64,000 nt of DNA from DATKRB01 sp036501425 (GCA_036501425.1 DASYAI010000038.1:1-64000), one strand, 5' to 3'; counted from the first letter of the stretch, positions 24,420 to 33,498 are shown. Program-made: numbers and translations. Notes: generated from the letters alone by a model not told the origin.

Positions 24420-24950
24420 ATGCGCAACGTTGCACTGCTGGGATCCCGGCTGGTGTTGGGCGGGTACCTGGCGGTCCATGGTGCCCAGAAGCTCTTCGGG
24501 TCGTTCGACGGACCGGGGCTCGACGCGGTCGGCGCCGGGTTCGAGTCCCTGGGGCTCACCCCGGGCCGGCCGATGGCCGCGCTCGCCGGCGCGACCGAGC
24601 TCGGCGGCGGCGTCCTGACCGCCGCCGGGATCGCCGATCCGCTGGGTCCTCTGGCCATCGTCGGCGCGATGAGCGTGGCGTCGGTGACCCACCGGGCCAA
24701 TGGCCCGTTGTCGGCGAACAGCGGCTTCGAGCTGCCGCTCACCAACCTCGCCGCGGCGGCAGCCATCGCCGCCTCGGGTCCGGGGATCTACCGCCTCGGC
24801 CCCCACCTGTCTCGCAAGCTCACGGCCTTCTCGATCCTCGTCGGCGGCACCCTCGCAGCCGTTTCGGTGGGCAAGCTTCTGAGCGCACCCCCGCGCAGCG
24901 CCCCCGCCGAGGATGCCGCGGAAGGTGGGTCGAGCGACGCGGAGGAGTAG
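24420..24950 (+). CDS. DoxX-family membrane protein
   Basis: 176 residues from ATG at 24420 (AAGGAGAGG upstream). Four membrane segments; LGSRLVLGGYLAVHGAQKLF and GLDAVGAGFESLGLTPGRPM are the typical DoxX N-terminus. The family is linked to thiosulfate:quinone oxidoreductase subunits and to redox or thiol homeostasis in actinobacteria. It lies 53 bp after the DinB-fold gene, probably co-transcribed. The C-terminal 20 residues are acidic and soluble. Confidence 0.88.
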   Translation: MRNVALLGSRLVLGGYLAVHGAQKLFGSFDGPGLDAVGAGFESLGLTPGRPMAALAGATELGGGVLTAAGIADPLGPLAIVGAMSVASVTHRANGPLSANSGFELPLTNLAAAAAIAASGPGIYRLGPHLSRKLTAFSILVGGTLAAVSVGKLLSAPPRSAPAEDAAEGGSSDAEE

Positions 24951-25009
24951 ACGCCCCTAGGCCGGTCGTTGCCCTGCTCGCGTCGCTCCGTCGCGCCCAG
25001 GGCAGGTGC

Positions 25010-26770
25010 TCAGATGGTGAGGGCCTCCTCGGCCACGTCGTCGGCGCCCACCGGCGCGTTCCCTGCGGCCTCCGAGTGCACGTACCGGCGGCCACGGCTC
25101 CACGAGGCCACGGCTGCCACCAGGCAGGCCCCGATGGCAAAGTCGAACGCGGTGTGCAATCCCTGCTGGAACGGCGCCGAGATGAGGTGCGGAAAGAAGG
25201 ACCGGCCCTCGAGCACCGCCGCGTGCCCTGCCGGCAAGTGGGCCAGCACGGAGGAACCGAGGAGCTGCTGCATGGGGTCGTAGCCGAGGAAGGCGGCGAA
25301 CAGCGTCGACACCGGGGGCAGGTGGGCCACCTGGGTGGCCACCGAGGTGGACACCCCTTGGTGCACCAGCCCGTGGTAGAGGCTGGTCGGCAGGGACGAG
25401 GCCAGACCGATGATCATGAGCGAGAAGAAGATCCCGATCGACAAGACCTGGGCCGAGTTCTGGAAGGTGGTCGTCATGCCGGAGCCGGCCCCCCGGTGCT
25501 CGGGCGGGAGGCTGTTCATCACCGCGGCCCGGTTCGGCGACATGAAGAGCCCGTTGCTGAGCCCCATCAACAAGAGCAGCGGCGCGAAGACCCAGTAGCT
25601 GAAGTTCACCGGCAGGAGCTCGAGCAGCACGAAGGCCAGTGCCGTGCAGAGCATCCCCCCGGTGGCGAACGGCCGCGCCCCGTAACGGTCGGACAGGATC
25701 CCCGAGATCGGGCCGGCGATCAGGAAGCCGGCGGTCAGCGGCAGCATGTACACGCCGGCCCACAGCGGGGTGCGAGCGAAGTCGTAGCCGTGCAGCGGCA
25801 GCCAGATGCCCTGCAGCCAGATGATCAGCATGAACATGAGCCCGCCCCGACCGACCGCCGACAAGAAGCTGGCGAGGGTACCGGCGGTGAAGGCCCGGAT
25901 TTTGAACAGCGGGAGCCGGAACATCGGCTCCGCCACCCGGCGCTCGATGAAACCGAACACCACCAGGAGGGCCACTCCCCCGGCCAGCTCGCCGATCACC
26001 GCCGGGCTGGTCCAGCCCATGGTGTGGTTCTTGTAGGGCTCGATCCCGTAGGTGATCCCGATCATCACCGCGATCAGGCCCACGGCGAAGGTCACGTTGC
26101 CGGCCCAGTCGATGCGGGTGCGCCTTGCCGGCGCGAGGTCGCGCAGCTTGGTGTAGGCCCACACCGTGCAGAACAGCCCGATCGGCACCGAGACCAAAAA
26201 GATGAGCCGCCAGTTGATGGGCGCGAGCACGCCGCCCAGGACCAGACCGATGAACGTCCCGCTGGTGGCGGCCACCCCGTTGATCCCGAGGGCCATGCCC
26301 CGCTGGTTGGAGGGAAAGGCATCGGTGAGGATGGCCGAGGAGTTGGCGAACAGCATGGCGCCCCCGACCCCCTGGAACACCCGCATCACGATCAGCCAGA
26401 TCGCCCCGGCGGGCCCATGGAGCCAGGTGACGGTCAGGAGCAACGAGAAGAACGTGAAGACGGCAAAACCGAGGTTGTACATCTTCACCCGACCGAACAT
26501 GTCACCCAGGCGGCCCAGGCTGACCACCAGCACGCTCGTGACGACGAGAAAGCCGAGGATCATCCACAGCAGGTAGAAGCTGTTACCGGGCAGCAGCGGG
26601 TTCAGCCCGATCCCCCGGAAGATGTCGGGCATCGCGATCAGGACGATGGACCCGTCGATGGTCACCATGAGGGCGCCCATGGTCGTGTTGACGAGCGCGA
26701 TCCACTTGTACCGGTCGGACACCTCGACCGTGGCGGGCGCCACCGCGGGCGACGTTCGGCTCGAGATCAT
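25010..26770 (-). CDS. MFS exporter, DHA2 type, paralog of the gene at the left edge
   Basis: 586 residues. Fourteen membrane segments with motif A LGRLGDMFGRVKMYNLG and motif C GLVLGGVLAPINWRLIFLVS. The N-terminus nearly equals the truncated gene at 1-244. It has a long loop between late segments (about 470-525) and a cytosolic tail. The promoter carries an AGTTGAC-N6-GTCAACT dyad 70 nt upstream, so it probably shares a regulator with its paralog. Neighbouring genes are unrelated in function, so it appears monocistronic. Confidence 0.93.
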   Translation of the reverse strand: MISSRTSPAVAPATVEVSDRYKWIALVNTTMGALMVTIDGSIVLIAMPDIFRGIGLNPLLPGNSFYLLWMILGFLVVTSVLVVSLGRLGDMFGRVKMYNLGFAVFTFFSLLLTVTWLHGPAGAIWLIVMRVFQGVGGAMLFANSSAILTDAFPSNQRGMALGINGVAATSGTFIGLVLGGVLAPINWRLIFLVSVPIGLFCTVWAYTKLRDLAPARRTRIDWAGNVTFAVGLIAVMIGITYGIEPYKNHTMGWTSPAVIGELAGGVALLVVFGFIERRVAEPMFRLPLFKIRAFTAGTLASFLSAVGRGGLMFMLIIWLQGIWLPLHGYDFARTPLWAGVYMLPLTAGFLIAGPISGILSDRYGARPFATGGMLCTALAFVLLELLPVNFSYWVFAPLLLLMGLSNGLFMSPNRAAVMNSLPPEHRGAGSGMTTTFQNSAQVLSIGIFFSLMIIGLASSLPTSLYHGLVHQGVSTSVATQVAHLPPVSTLFAAFLGYDPMQQLLGSSVLAHLPAGHAAVLEGRSFFPHLISAPFQQGLHTAFDFAIGACLVAAVASWSRGRRYVHSEAAGNAPVGADDVAEEALTI

Positions 26771-26827
26771 CGGTACGCTCCCGTTGGCGGCGGATCGCTG
26801 ACTGGAGGATGAACGGCTGATACGCCG

Positions 26828-26858
26828 AACCTACCGGCAGTTGACGTGAAGGTCAACT
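26828..26858 (-). promoter_or_regulatory. Promoter with overlapping palindromic operator before the DHA2 exporter
   Basis: On the minus strand TTGACC (26856-26851), 17 nt and TAGGTT (26833-26828). The -35 is embedded in AGTTGACGTGAAGGTCAACT (7-bp arms, 6-nt spacer; 26839-26858). The core TTGAC-N6-GTCAA, the 17-nt spacing and the roughly 50-nt leader equal those at 299-327. Confidence 0.78.
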
Positions 26859-26877
26859 GGCCCGCAGCCGCCCCGGC

Positions 26878-27153
26878 TCACCTGGTGGGACAACCTCGCG
26901 GCCCCGCTGGCTCGAGCCGCATCCCCGGACCCACGGCGACCCGGGTGTACTCGTCGGAGCTGTGGTCGCCCGGCCGCGGCGGAGGGGCCGAGCTCTTGAA
27001 GTGGCCGAATGCCGCCCCGTCGGCCGACCCCCGGCCCCGCCCTCGCCACGACCACACGCAGTCGGGGCAGCTGACCCGATGGGTAGCCCCGTCAGGAAGG
27101 CGCTCGACGCCGCTGAGCTCGATCACGGTGCAGATGTGCAGCTCCGCCAGCAT
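26878..27153 (-). CDS. Small hypothetical protein with CxxC
   Basis: 91 residues from ATG at 27153 (GGAGG 9 nt upstream). MLAELHICTVIELSGVERL is followed by HRVSCPDCVWSWRGRGRG, a single CxxC pair, and a charged C-terminus. The frame continues open upstream but without a ribosome site. I recognise no family; a half zinc-ribbon or redox motif is possible. It ends 20 bp before the operator of the DHA2 exporter gene. Confidence 0.55.
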   Translation of the reverse strand: MLAELHICTVIELSGVERLPDGATHRVSCPDCVWSWRGRGRGSADGAAFGHFKSSAPPPRPGDHSSDEYTRVAVGPGMRLEPAGPRGCPTR

Positions 27154-27209
27154 GCAAATGCTCCTCCCCCACGAATCCCTCGGGTCGCCGCCGGCGACGA
27201 TAGGACCGA

Positions 27210-27226
27210 TTTGTCGGGTGGACAAA
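27210..27226. promoter_or_regulatory. Inverted repeat, first operator copy
   Basis: TTTGTCGGGTGGACAAA has 6-bp arms around GGGTG and shares TTGTCGGGT-GACAA with the stronger copy at 27278-27304; centres are 73 bp apart, about seven helical turns. Confidence 0.65.
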
Positions 27227-27277
27227 CGGGCAGCTGCGGCGGTCGCTCGGCGGTCCGGGACGGCAGTCGGGAGCTCC

Positions 27278-27304
27278 TCGTGCTTGTCGGGTCGACAAGC
27301 ACGA
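27278..27304. promoter_or_regulatory. Long inverted repeat, second operator copy
   Basis: Perfect 11-bp arms TCGTGCTTGTC / GACAAGCACGA around GGGTC. It ends 20 nt before the -10 element of the HTH gene at 27336 and covers its -35 region, so a bound protein would repress that gene. Confidence 0.7.
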
Positions 27305-27323
27305 ATTGGCGGGCCGAGGCCCC

Positions 27324-27329
27324 TACAGT
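27324..27329 (+). promoter_or_regulatory. -10 element for a leaderless HTH gene
   Basis: TACAGT lies 6 nt before GTG at 27336, the spacing expected when transcription starts at the initiation codon. There is no ribosome site before the GTG. Confidence 0.55.
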
Positions 27330-27335
27330 GATGGC

Positions 27336-27533
27336 GTGCAGCCGGTCGGGACCGTCGAGGTGGCCCACCTCCTCGGGGTCACACGGCAGCGAGTGGCCCA
27401 GCTCGCGAGCGAGGATCCGACCTTTCCGCGGCCGATCGCCACTCTCGCGACCGGCCGGCTCTGGGACCGCGATGCCATCGTCCGCTGGGCGAAGAAGGTC
27501 GGCCGGTCGATCCAGGATCCCAAGGCCAGCTGA
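27336..27533 (+). CDS. Small HTH DNA-binding protein (AlpA/MerR-like single domain)
   Basis: 65 residues from GTG at 27336. VGTVEVAHLLGVTRQRVAQL is a helix-turn-helix; FPRPIATLATGRLWDRDAIVRWA is the wing and third helix seen in AlpA/excisionase-like and small HTH_17 proteins. No integrase or phage gene is near, so a host transcription factor is more likely than an excisionase. It has two upstream operators, a leaderless promoter and a downstream hairpin, making it a compact self-contained unit. Confidence 0.78.
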   Translation: MQPVGTVEVAHLLGVTRQRVAQLASEDPTFPRPIATLATGRLWDRDAIVRWAKKVGRSIQDPKAS

Positions 27534-27559
27534 GGGTCCCGCGGGCGGGCTCCCCGCCG

Positions 27560-27595
27560 GCCACGCGCCCAGCTCCCCCCGCTCCGGCGCGTGGC
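27560..27595 (+). terminator. Hairpin terminator after the HTH gene
   Basis: 10-bp perfect arms GCCACGCGCC / GGCGCGTGGC with a 16-nt C-rich loop, 26 bp past the stop. No U tract. Confidence 0.5.
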
Positions 27596-27745
27596 AACGG
27601 GGCCGGGGCAGCTGGGAGACTCCGGAGATGCCCTGTCGCACGCCCGTCGCCCGACCGCCCGCACCCGCCTCGTCGGATGCTCCGGCGCGGGGCGGCGTCG
27701 TGTTGAGCCGCTGAGGCGCCTGGTGCCCGCCGACCGGCCGTCCGG

Positions 27746-30700
27746 GTGAGCATCGCCGAGCACGATCCCCAATCCCGCTGGGTCCGCCGGCTGTGGAGCT
27801 ACATGCTCCGGCACCGCCGGGACGTGGCCCTCTCCCTGTCGGCCGCGGTGCTGGGCAGCGCGTGCCAGACCGTCGTGCCGCTGATCGAACGCCAGATCGT
27901 CGACGGCGTGGTCCTGGGCCACCACTCGGCACTCTGGCCCTGGCTGACCCTGCTGCTGGTGCTGGCGGCTGCCGCCTTCGGGTTCGCCCACCTGCGCCGG
28001 TACCGGGGTGGCCGGGTTGCCCTCGGCGTCCAGTACGACCTGCGCAACGACATGCACGACCACCTGCAGGCAATGGACTTCGCCAGCCTCGACGCCCTGC
28101 CGACCGGCCAACTCGTGGCCCGGGCCAACTCGGACTCGTCCCTCGTCCAGGGCCTGTTGAGCTTCTTCCCCAACATGAGCGGCAACGTGCTGACCCTGGC
28201 GCTGGCCCTCGGCGTCATGGTGTACCTGTCGCCGCTCCTGGCGCTGGTCAGCGTCACCGTGGCCCCGGCGCTCCTCGTCGTCTCCTACCGGATGCGCTGG
28301 CGAGTCTTTCCGGCCACCTGGGACAGCCAGCAACGCGAGGGCGACGTGGCACAGATCGTCGACGAGGACGTCAACGGCGTGCGGGTGGTCAAGGCGTTCG
28401 GTCGCGAGCAAGCCGAGCTCCGGCGACTGGCGGCCGCCTCGGCCACGCTCTACGGCTCCCAGATGCGCGCCGTGCGGCTCCAGACCCGCTACCAGCCACT
28501 GCTCGAGTCCATCCCCGCGCTCGGGCAGGTGGCGATCCTGGGCCTGGGGGGATGGCTGGCGCTCCATCACCGGATCACCCTGGGCACGTTTCTGGCCTTC
28601 TCGAGCTACGTCGTCCAGATGCTGGCCCCGGCACGCCAGCTGGCCGGTGTGCTGACGGTCGGCCAACAGGCGCGCGCCGGTATCGAGCGCATCTTCCAGC
28701 TGCTGGACCTGCAACCGGCGATCGTCGATCCGCCCGATCCGGTGGAGCTGCCCGAGCTGCGGGGCGAGGTCGAGTTCCGCCGCGTGCACGTCGCGTACGG
28801 TGAAGGCCCGCCGGTGCTGGCCGGGTTCGACCTGCGGCTGGCCCCGGGCGAGCGGGTGGCGCTGGTGGGACCCAGCGGCAGCGGGAAGACCACTGCCGCC
28901 CTCCTCGTCTCCCGCTTCTACGACCCGACGAGCGGAGCGGTCCTCGTCGACGGCCACGACGTGCGCACCGTTCGCCTGAAGTCGCTGCGCCGCCAGGTCG
29001 GCATGGTGTTCGAGGAGAGCTTCCTGTTCTCGGACTCGGTGCGGGCGAACATCGCCTACGGGCGGCCCGAGGCGACCGACCTCCAGATCCAAGCGGCGGC
29101 TCGGGCGACCCAGGCGCACGACTTCATCGAGGCGTTGCCCGACGGCTACGAGACGGTGGTCGGCGAACGCGGCCTCACGCTGTCGGGCGGCCAGCGCCAA
29201 CGCATCGCACTGGCGCGCACGCTCCTGTGCGATCCCCGGGTCCTGGTGCTCGACGACGCCACCAGCGCGGTGGACTCGCGGACCGAGGAGTCCATCCACC
29301 GGGCACTGGCCACCATCCTGGCCGGCCGCACCACGCTGCTCATCGCCCACCGGCGTTCGACCCTCCACCTGGCCGACCGCATCGTGGTCACCGACGGGGG
29401 GAGGATCGTCGCCAGCGGGACCCACGACTACCTGCTCGAGACCTGCCCGACCTATCGCTCGTTGCTCTCGGGGATCGACGAGCCGAACGGGATCGACGAG
29501 CCGTCGGGAAACCGGCGCGTCGGGGCGACACCGGCAGCCCGGGACCCCGACGCCCGGATCGGCACTCCGACCCCGCCCCCGGGGGGTGCGCCCGGCGCTC
29601 GGCCCGGGGCCGGGCGGCTCGGCCCCCCGGGTGTCGGCCCCCCGGGTATCGGTCGTCCGAGCCTGGGTGCTGGCCTCGGAGGGGGCGGCGGCCGGTGGCG
29701 CCGGAACCTGGCGCCCACTCCCGAGCTCCTGGCCCGGGTGGACGCCCTCCGACCGGTCACCGACCAGGCGCACGTCGACCTCGAGCACGAGACACGCCCC
29801 GATCCGAGGTTCGGGCTGGCCCACCTGCTGCGCGAGTTCCGCCGCCCCCTCGCCGTCGGCCTGGTGCTCGTGGTGCTCGACGCGCTGGCCTCGCTGGCCG
29901 GTCCGGTCCTGGTGAAGACCGGCATCGACGCCGGGGTCTCGAAGGGTTCGATCGGGGCGCTGGTGGGGGCCACCGCCCTTTACCTGGTGGTGACGCTGGC
30001 CGACCTGGTGGACCAGGTACTCGAGACCTTCGTCACCGGCCGCACCGCCCAGCGGATCATGTTGTCCTTGCGCATCCGGATCTGGGCCCAGCTCCAGCGG
30101 CTCTCCCTCGACTACTACGAGCGGGAGATGGCCGGCCGGATCATGACCCGGATGACCACCGACGTCGACCAGTTCGAGTCGTTGGTGGAGAACGGCCTGC
30201 TCTCGGCGTTGGTGTCCGTGGTCACCTTCGTCGGCGTGGGCGCCGCCCTGCTGGTGCTCGATCCCGAGCTCGGATTGTGCACGATGACCGTCGTCGTCCC
30301 GTTGGCGGTCGCCACCGTAGGGTTCCGCCGGCGGGCGGCGCGCCTCTACGAGCTGTCGCGCGAGCGGATCGCCATCGTCAACGCCGACTTCCAGGAGAGC
30401 CTGTCGGGGGTTCGAGAGGCGCAGGCCTTCGTCCACGAGGACCGGACCCGCCAGCGGTTCCACCACCTGGGGGCCGACTACCTCGAGTCGCGCGTCGCCG
30501 CCCAGCGGCTGGTCGCCACCTACTTCCCGTTCGTGCAGTTCCTCTCCTCGGTGGCCGACGCCATCGTGCTCGGAGTGGGCGCGAGCCTGGTGGCCTCGGG
30601 CCGGCTGGCGCCCGGCGCGCTGATCGCGTTCATCCTCTACGTCGACCTCTTCTTCTCCCCGATCCAACAGCTGTCCCAGGTCTTCGACGCCTGGCAGCAG

Positions 30701-31594
30701 ACCCGGGTGTCGGTCGGGCGCATCTCCGAGCTGATGGCGCTCCAGACCCGCACGCCGGTGGCTCCCGGAGCGCGCCGGGTCGACCGGCTCACCGGGGCGC
30801 TGTCGCTCCACGACGTGCGCTTCGCCTACCCTGCCGTCCCGCGCCGCCCGGACCAGCCCGAGGTCGCCCGGCCACGACCCCCCGAGGCGCTCCGGGGCGT
30901 CGACCTGGACATCGCCGCCGGCGAGACGGTGGCGCTGGTCGGCGCAACCGGCGCCGGCAAGTCGACCGTCATGAAGCTCCTGGCCCGCTTCTACGATCCC
31001 GACGCCGGCCGGGTGCGCGTCGACGGCCACGACCTGCGCGACCTCGACCTCCTCTCGTTCCGCCAGCACCTCGGGTATGTCCCCCAGGAGGCGTTCCTCT
31101 TTTCGGGCACCATCCGCGACAACATCGCCTACGGCCGGCCCGAGGCGACCGAGGACGACGTGGTGCGCGCCGCCCGGGCGGTGGGCGCCGACCGGTGGGT
31201 GGCCTCGCTGCCCGGTGGCTACGACCACGAGCTCTCCGAGCGGGGACGCTCGTTGTCCGCCGGGCAACGCCAGCTGATCGCCCTGGCCCGAGCCGAGCTC
31301 GTCGACCCGGCGGTGCTCCTGCTCGACGAGGCCACCTCGAACCTCGACCTGGCCACCGAAGCGCAGGTGTCGGCCGCCATGCAGCAAGTGGCCCGGGGGC
31401 GGACGACGGTCATCATCGCCCACCGGCTCCAGACCGCGCAGTCGGCCGACCGCATCGTGGTGCTCGATCAGGGCCGGGTCGCCGAGGCCGGCCCCCACGA
31501 GCAGCTGATCGCCAATGGCGGCCCCTATGCGGCCATGTGGGCCGCCTTCGACCCGGCCCGGGACGGCGGGATCGGGTCGGCGGCGAGACCCTGA
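27746..31594 (+). CDS. Fused ABC exporter with two non-equivalent half-transporters
   Basis: 1282 residues from GTG at 27746. Order: membrane domain 1 (about 20-310), ATPase 1 (about 345-580), a Pro/Gly-rich linker (about 590-660), membrane domain 2 (about 690-970) and ATPase 2 (about 1020-1275). ATPase 1 has Walker A GPSGSGKTT (about 374), LSGGQ and a Walker B ending LDDATSAVD, with Asp where the catalytic Glu belongs. ATPase 2 has GATGAGKST, a variant LSAGQ and canonical LLLDEATS. This asymmetry is that of heterodimeric type IV exporters with one degenerate ATP site, here in one chain. Export of lipids, drugs or peptides is likely. Confidence 0.93.
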   Translation: MSIAEHDPQSRWVRRLWSYMLRHRRDVALSLSAAVLGSACQTVVPLIERQIVDGVVLGHHSALWPWLTLLLVLAAAAFGFAHLRRYRGGRVALGVQYDLRNDMHDHLQAMDFASLDALPTGQLVARANSDSSLVQGLLSFFPNMSGNVLTLALALGVMVYLSPLLALVSVTVAPALLVVSYRMRWRVFPATWDSQQREGDVAQIVDEDVNGVRVVKAFGREQAELRRLAAASATLYGSQMRAVRLQTRYQPLLESIPALGQVAILGLGGWLALHHRITLGTFLAFSSYVVQMLAPARQLAGVLTVGQQARAGIERIFQLLDLQPAIVDPPDPVELPELRGEVEFRRVHVAYGEGPPVLAGFDLRLAPGERVALVGPSGSGKTTAALLVSRFYDPTSGAVLVDGHDVRTVRLKSLRRQVGMVFEESFLFSDSVRANIAYGRPEATDLQIQAAARATQAHDFIEALPDGYETVVGERGLTLSGGQRQRIALARTLLCDPRVLVLDDATSAVDSRTEESIHRALATILAGRTTLLIAHRRSTLHLADRIVVTDGGRIVASGTHDYLLETCPTYRSLLSGIDEPNGIDEPSGNRRVGATPAARDPDARIGTPTPPPGGAPGARPGAGRLGPPGVGPPGIGRPSLGAGLGGGGGRWRRNLAPTPELLARVDALRPVTDQAHVDLEHETRPDPRFGLAHLLREFRRPLAVGLVLVVLDALASLAGPVLVKTGIDAGVSKGSIGALVGATALYLVVTLADLVDQVLETFVTGRTAQRIMLSLRIRIWAQLQRLSLDYYEREMAGRIMTRMTTDVDQFESLVENGLLSALVSVVTFVGVGAALLVLDPELGLCTMTVVVPLAVATVGFRRRAARLYELSRERIAIVNADFQESLSGVREAQAFVHEDRTRQRFHHLGADYLESRVAAQRLVATYFPFVQFLSSVADAIVLGVGASLVASGRLAPGALIAFILYVDLFFSPIQQLSQVFDAWQQTRVSVGRISELMALQTRTPVAPGARRVDRLTGALSLHDVRFAYPAVPRRPDQPEVARPRPPEALRGVDLDIAAGETVALVGATGAGKSTVMKLLARFYDPDAGRVRVDGHDLRDLDLLSFRQHLGYVPQEAFLFSGTIRDNIAYGRPEATEDDVVRAARAVGADRWVASLPGGYDHELSERGRSLSAGQRQLIALARAELVDPAVLLLDEATSNLDLATEAQVSAAMQQVARGRTTVIIAHRLQTAQSADRIVVLDQGRVAEAGPHEQLIANGGPYAAMWAAFDPARDGGIGSAARP

Positions 31595-31686
31595 GGGCCC
31601 ACCGGGTCCGCGTCGGTCGCCCCGGCTACCGTTCGATGCACCGGCGGAGGGGCTGCTCGGTGCGGCGGTGAAGGATCGGAGGTCCG

Positions 31687-32520
31687 ATGCCACACTTCGA
31701 GGTCGAGCGGATGGGGCACCTCAACCACGTGGCCGGGGACTATGCCGCTGCCCGTGCGCTCTACGCCGGCGTCTTCGGCGCCGACGTCTTCCGCGAGTGG
31801 GACGAGCCCCATGCGGGCTCGTCCAATGCGCTGCTCTTGGTGGGAGAGACCTGCCTCGAGCTGTTCGGGGTGACCGATCCGGACGGCTCGGTCGGACGGT
31901 GGATGGGCCGCCAAGGGCCCGGTTGGCACTCCCTCGAGTGGACCCTTCCGTCGTTCGAGCAGGCGGTGACGGTGACCGGCGAGCTGGGCATCCGACTGAC
32001 CGAGCGGGTCGAGGACGCCTACGTCTTCACCCATCCACGCGACTGCCACGGCCTGTGTCTCGAGCTCACCGCGGCCCACTTTCCGGGCGATGCCCGCGAC
32101 GAGCCTGGCTGGGCACCGACGTTCTGGAGCGACGACCAGCCGCTCGGCGTGACCGGATCGCCGACGGTCCGGGTCGCCTCTCGCGACGCGGCGGGGGCCG
32201 CCCGCTGGCTCGCCGACGTGACCGGCGTCGAGCCGAGCTACGAGGAGGGCTGCCCCGGCTTGGGCGGCCGGGCCGTGGGGGTGGTCCTGGCGGGGCACAC
32301 GCTGGAGTTCGTCGAGCCGATCGGCGACGGCCCCCTCCGCCAGTTCGTCGAGCAGCGTGGCGAGCGGATCCACTCCCTGTCCCTGACCGTGGTCGACCTC
32401 GGCGCCGCACTGGCCCACCTGGCCGATCTCGGGGTCGGTGTGGTACCCGGCGCGGGAGCGTCTCGCTTCATCGACCCGGCAGCGACTTTGGGCGGCCTCA
32501 TCGAGCTCGCCGAACGCTGA
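31687..32520 (+). CDS. Two-domain VOC (glyoxalase/dioxygenase-fold) protein
   Basis: 277 residues (GGAGG upstream). Two VOC modules: residues 1-130 (MGHLNHVAGDYAAARALYAG, later HSLEWTLPSFEQAV) and 150-277 (VRVASRDAAGAARWLADVTG, later IHSLSLTVVDLGAALAHL). Each begins with the beta-alpha-beta unit that supplies metal ligands; His13, His81 and Glu residues are candidates. Glyoxalases, epimerases and ring-cleaving dioxygenases share this fold. It precedes an enoyl-CoA hydratase gene on the same strand, suggesting a catabolic role. Confidence 0.85.
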   Translation: MPHFEVERMGHLNHVAGDYAAARALYAGVFGADVFREWDEPHAGSSNALLLVGETCLELFGVTDPDGSVGRWMGRQGPGWHSLEWTLPSFEQAVTVTGELGIRLTERVEDAYVFTHPRDCHGLCLELTAAHFPGDARDEPGWAPTFWSDDQPLGVTGSPTVRVASRDAAGAARWLADVTGVEPSYEEGCPGLGGRAVGVVLAGHTLEFVEPIGDGPLRQFVEQRGERIHSLSLTVVDLGAALAHLADLGVGVVPGAGASRFIDPAATLGGLIELAER

Positions 32521-32646
32521 GCTGCGAGCCGGGTGGCGGGGGACGCGGGTGGCGGCCCCACAGGCCGGGGGCGAATCGTGGCAGTCTTGGCCCGGTTCCA
32601 TGGACGGATGCGTTTCGTCCGCATCAACTGAGAGGGGAGACGATCG

Positions 32647-33498
32647 ATGGCTCACCACGGCGCGCAGGTCGAAGCCTGGGACGCGGCCGGGCTGCAGTAC
32701 GAGGTCGACGCGGGCGTTGCCTGGCTGCGGCTCAACCGGCCCCACAAGCGCAATGCGATCGACCGCCCCCTGCGCGACGCCCTGCTCGACGCGATCCACG
32801 AGGTGAGCGAGGACCCTGCGGTCAAGGTGGCCGTGATCACCGGCAACGGCGTGGCCTTCTCGTCGGGAGCCGACCTTACCCAGGAGGGCGGCCCCATCGA
32901 GGTGCCGCCCGCGCGTCGGATCCCGGGCCCCAACGGCGGGCGGGCCGACGGCATCCTCTACGGCTGGTACCGGCTGATGGAGGCCATCTGGCGCAGCGAG
33001 ACCCCCTTCATCGCCGCGGTGAACGGGGTCGCCGCGGGCGGCGGCTGCCAGCTGGCGTTGGCGTGTGACCTGATCCTCGCCTCCGACGAGGCCAGCTTCT
33101 GGGAGGTGTTCGTCCGGCGCAACCTCCCGCTCGAAGGGGGCGGGGCGTGGATCCTGCCCCGCCTGGTGAGCCTCGTCCGGGCCAAGCAGCTGGCGCTCTT
33201 CGGCGAGCCCCTCCCGGCGACGACGGCGGAGCAGTGGGGCCTGATCAATCTCTGCGTGCCGGCCGCCGAGCTGGAGGCCACGGCCCGCGACTGGGCCCAG
33301 CGCCTGGCCACGATCTCGGCACCGACCGGAGGCCCGCGCGGTGGCGTCGCCACGCCGCCGGGACCGGCGCCCGACCTCAGCGTCCGGGTGGGGCACATCA
33401 AGAGCCAGCTCAACCAGTCGCTCGAGGAAGGCATGTACCAGACCTTCCGCGACGAGGTCACCTTCCTCTCGCTCGGGGGCGGGGCCCCACCGGAGTGA
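32647..33498 (+). CDS. Enoyl-CoA hydratase/isomerase family protein
   Basis: 283 residues from ATG at 32647 (GAGAGGGGA upstream). Crotonase features: VAWLRLNRPHKRNAIDRPLR, oxyanion-hole segments GNGVAFSSGADLTQ and NGVAAGGGCQLALACDLILA, then FWEVFVRRNLPLEGGGAWIL with candidate acids. It is slightly longer than usual in the C-terminal trimerisation helices. It acts on acyl-CoA thioesters, as a hydratase, isomerase or hydrolase. Confidence 0.9.
   Translation: MAHHGAQVEAWDAAGLQYEVDAGVAWLRLNRPHKRNAIDRPLRDALLDAIHEVSEDPAVKVAVITGNGVAFSSGADLTQEGGPIEVPPARRIPGPNGGRADGILYGWYRLMEAIWRSETPFIAAVNGVAAGGGCQLALACDLILASDEASFWEVFVRRNLPLEGGGAWILPRLVSLVRAKQLALFGEPLPATTAEQWGLINLCVPAAELEATARDWAQRLATISAPTGGPRGGVATPPGPAPDLSVRVGHIKSQLNQSLEEGMYQTFRDEVTFLSLGGGAPPE

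Noticed and set aside
27278..27304. Long inverted repeat as a terminator for the minus-strand gene
   Set aside because: It lies upstream, not downstream, of that gene, and its sequence is shared with a second copy at 27210, which fits an operator better.
27336..27533. Phage excisionase
   Set aside because: The HTH resembles AlpA/Xis proteins, but no integrase, attachment site or phage gene lies around it and it has its own operators.
27323..31693. 1456-codon open frame on the minus strand opposite the ABC exporter
   Set aside because: Its Gly/Arg/His/Pro-rich product has no domain and mirrors the GC-rich third positions of the exporter gene, whose motifs are intact.
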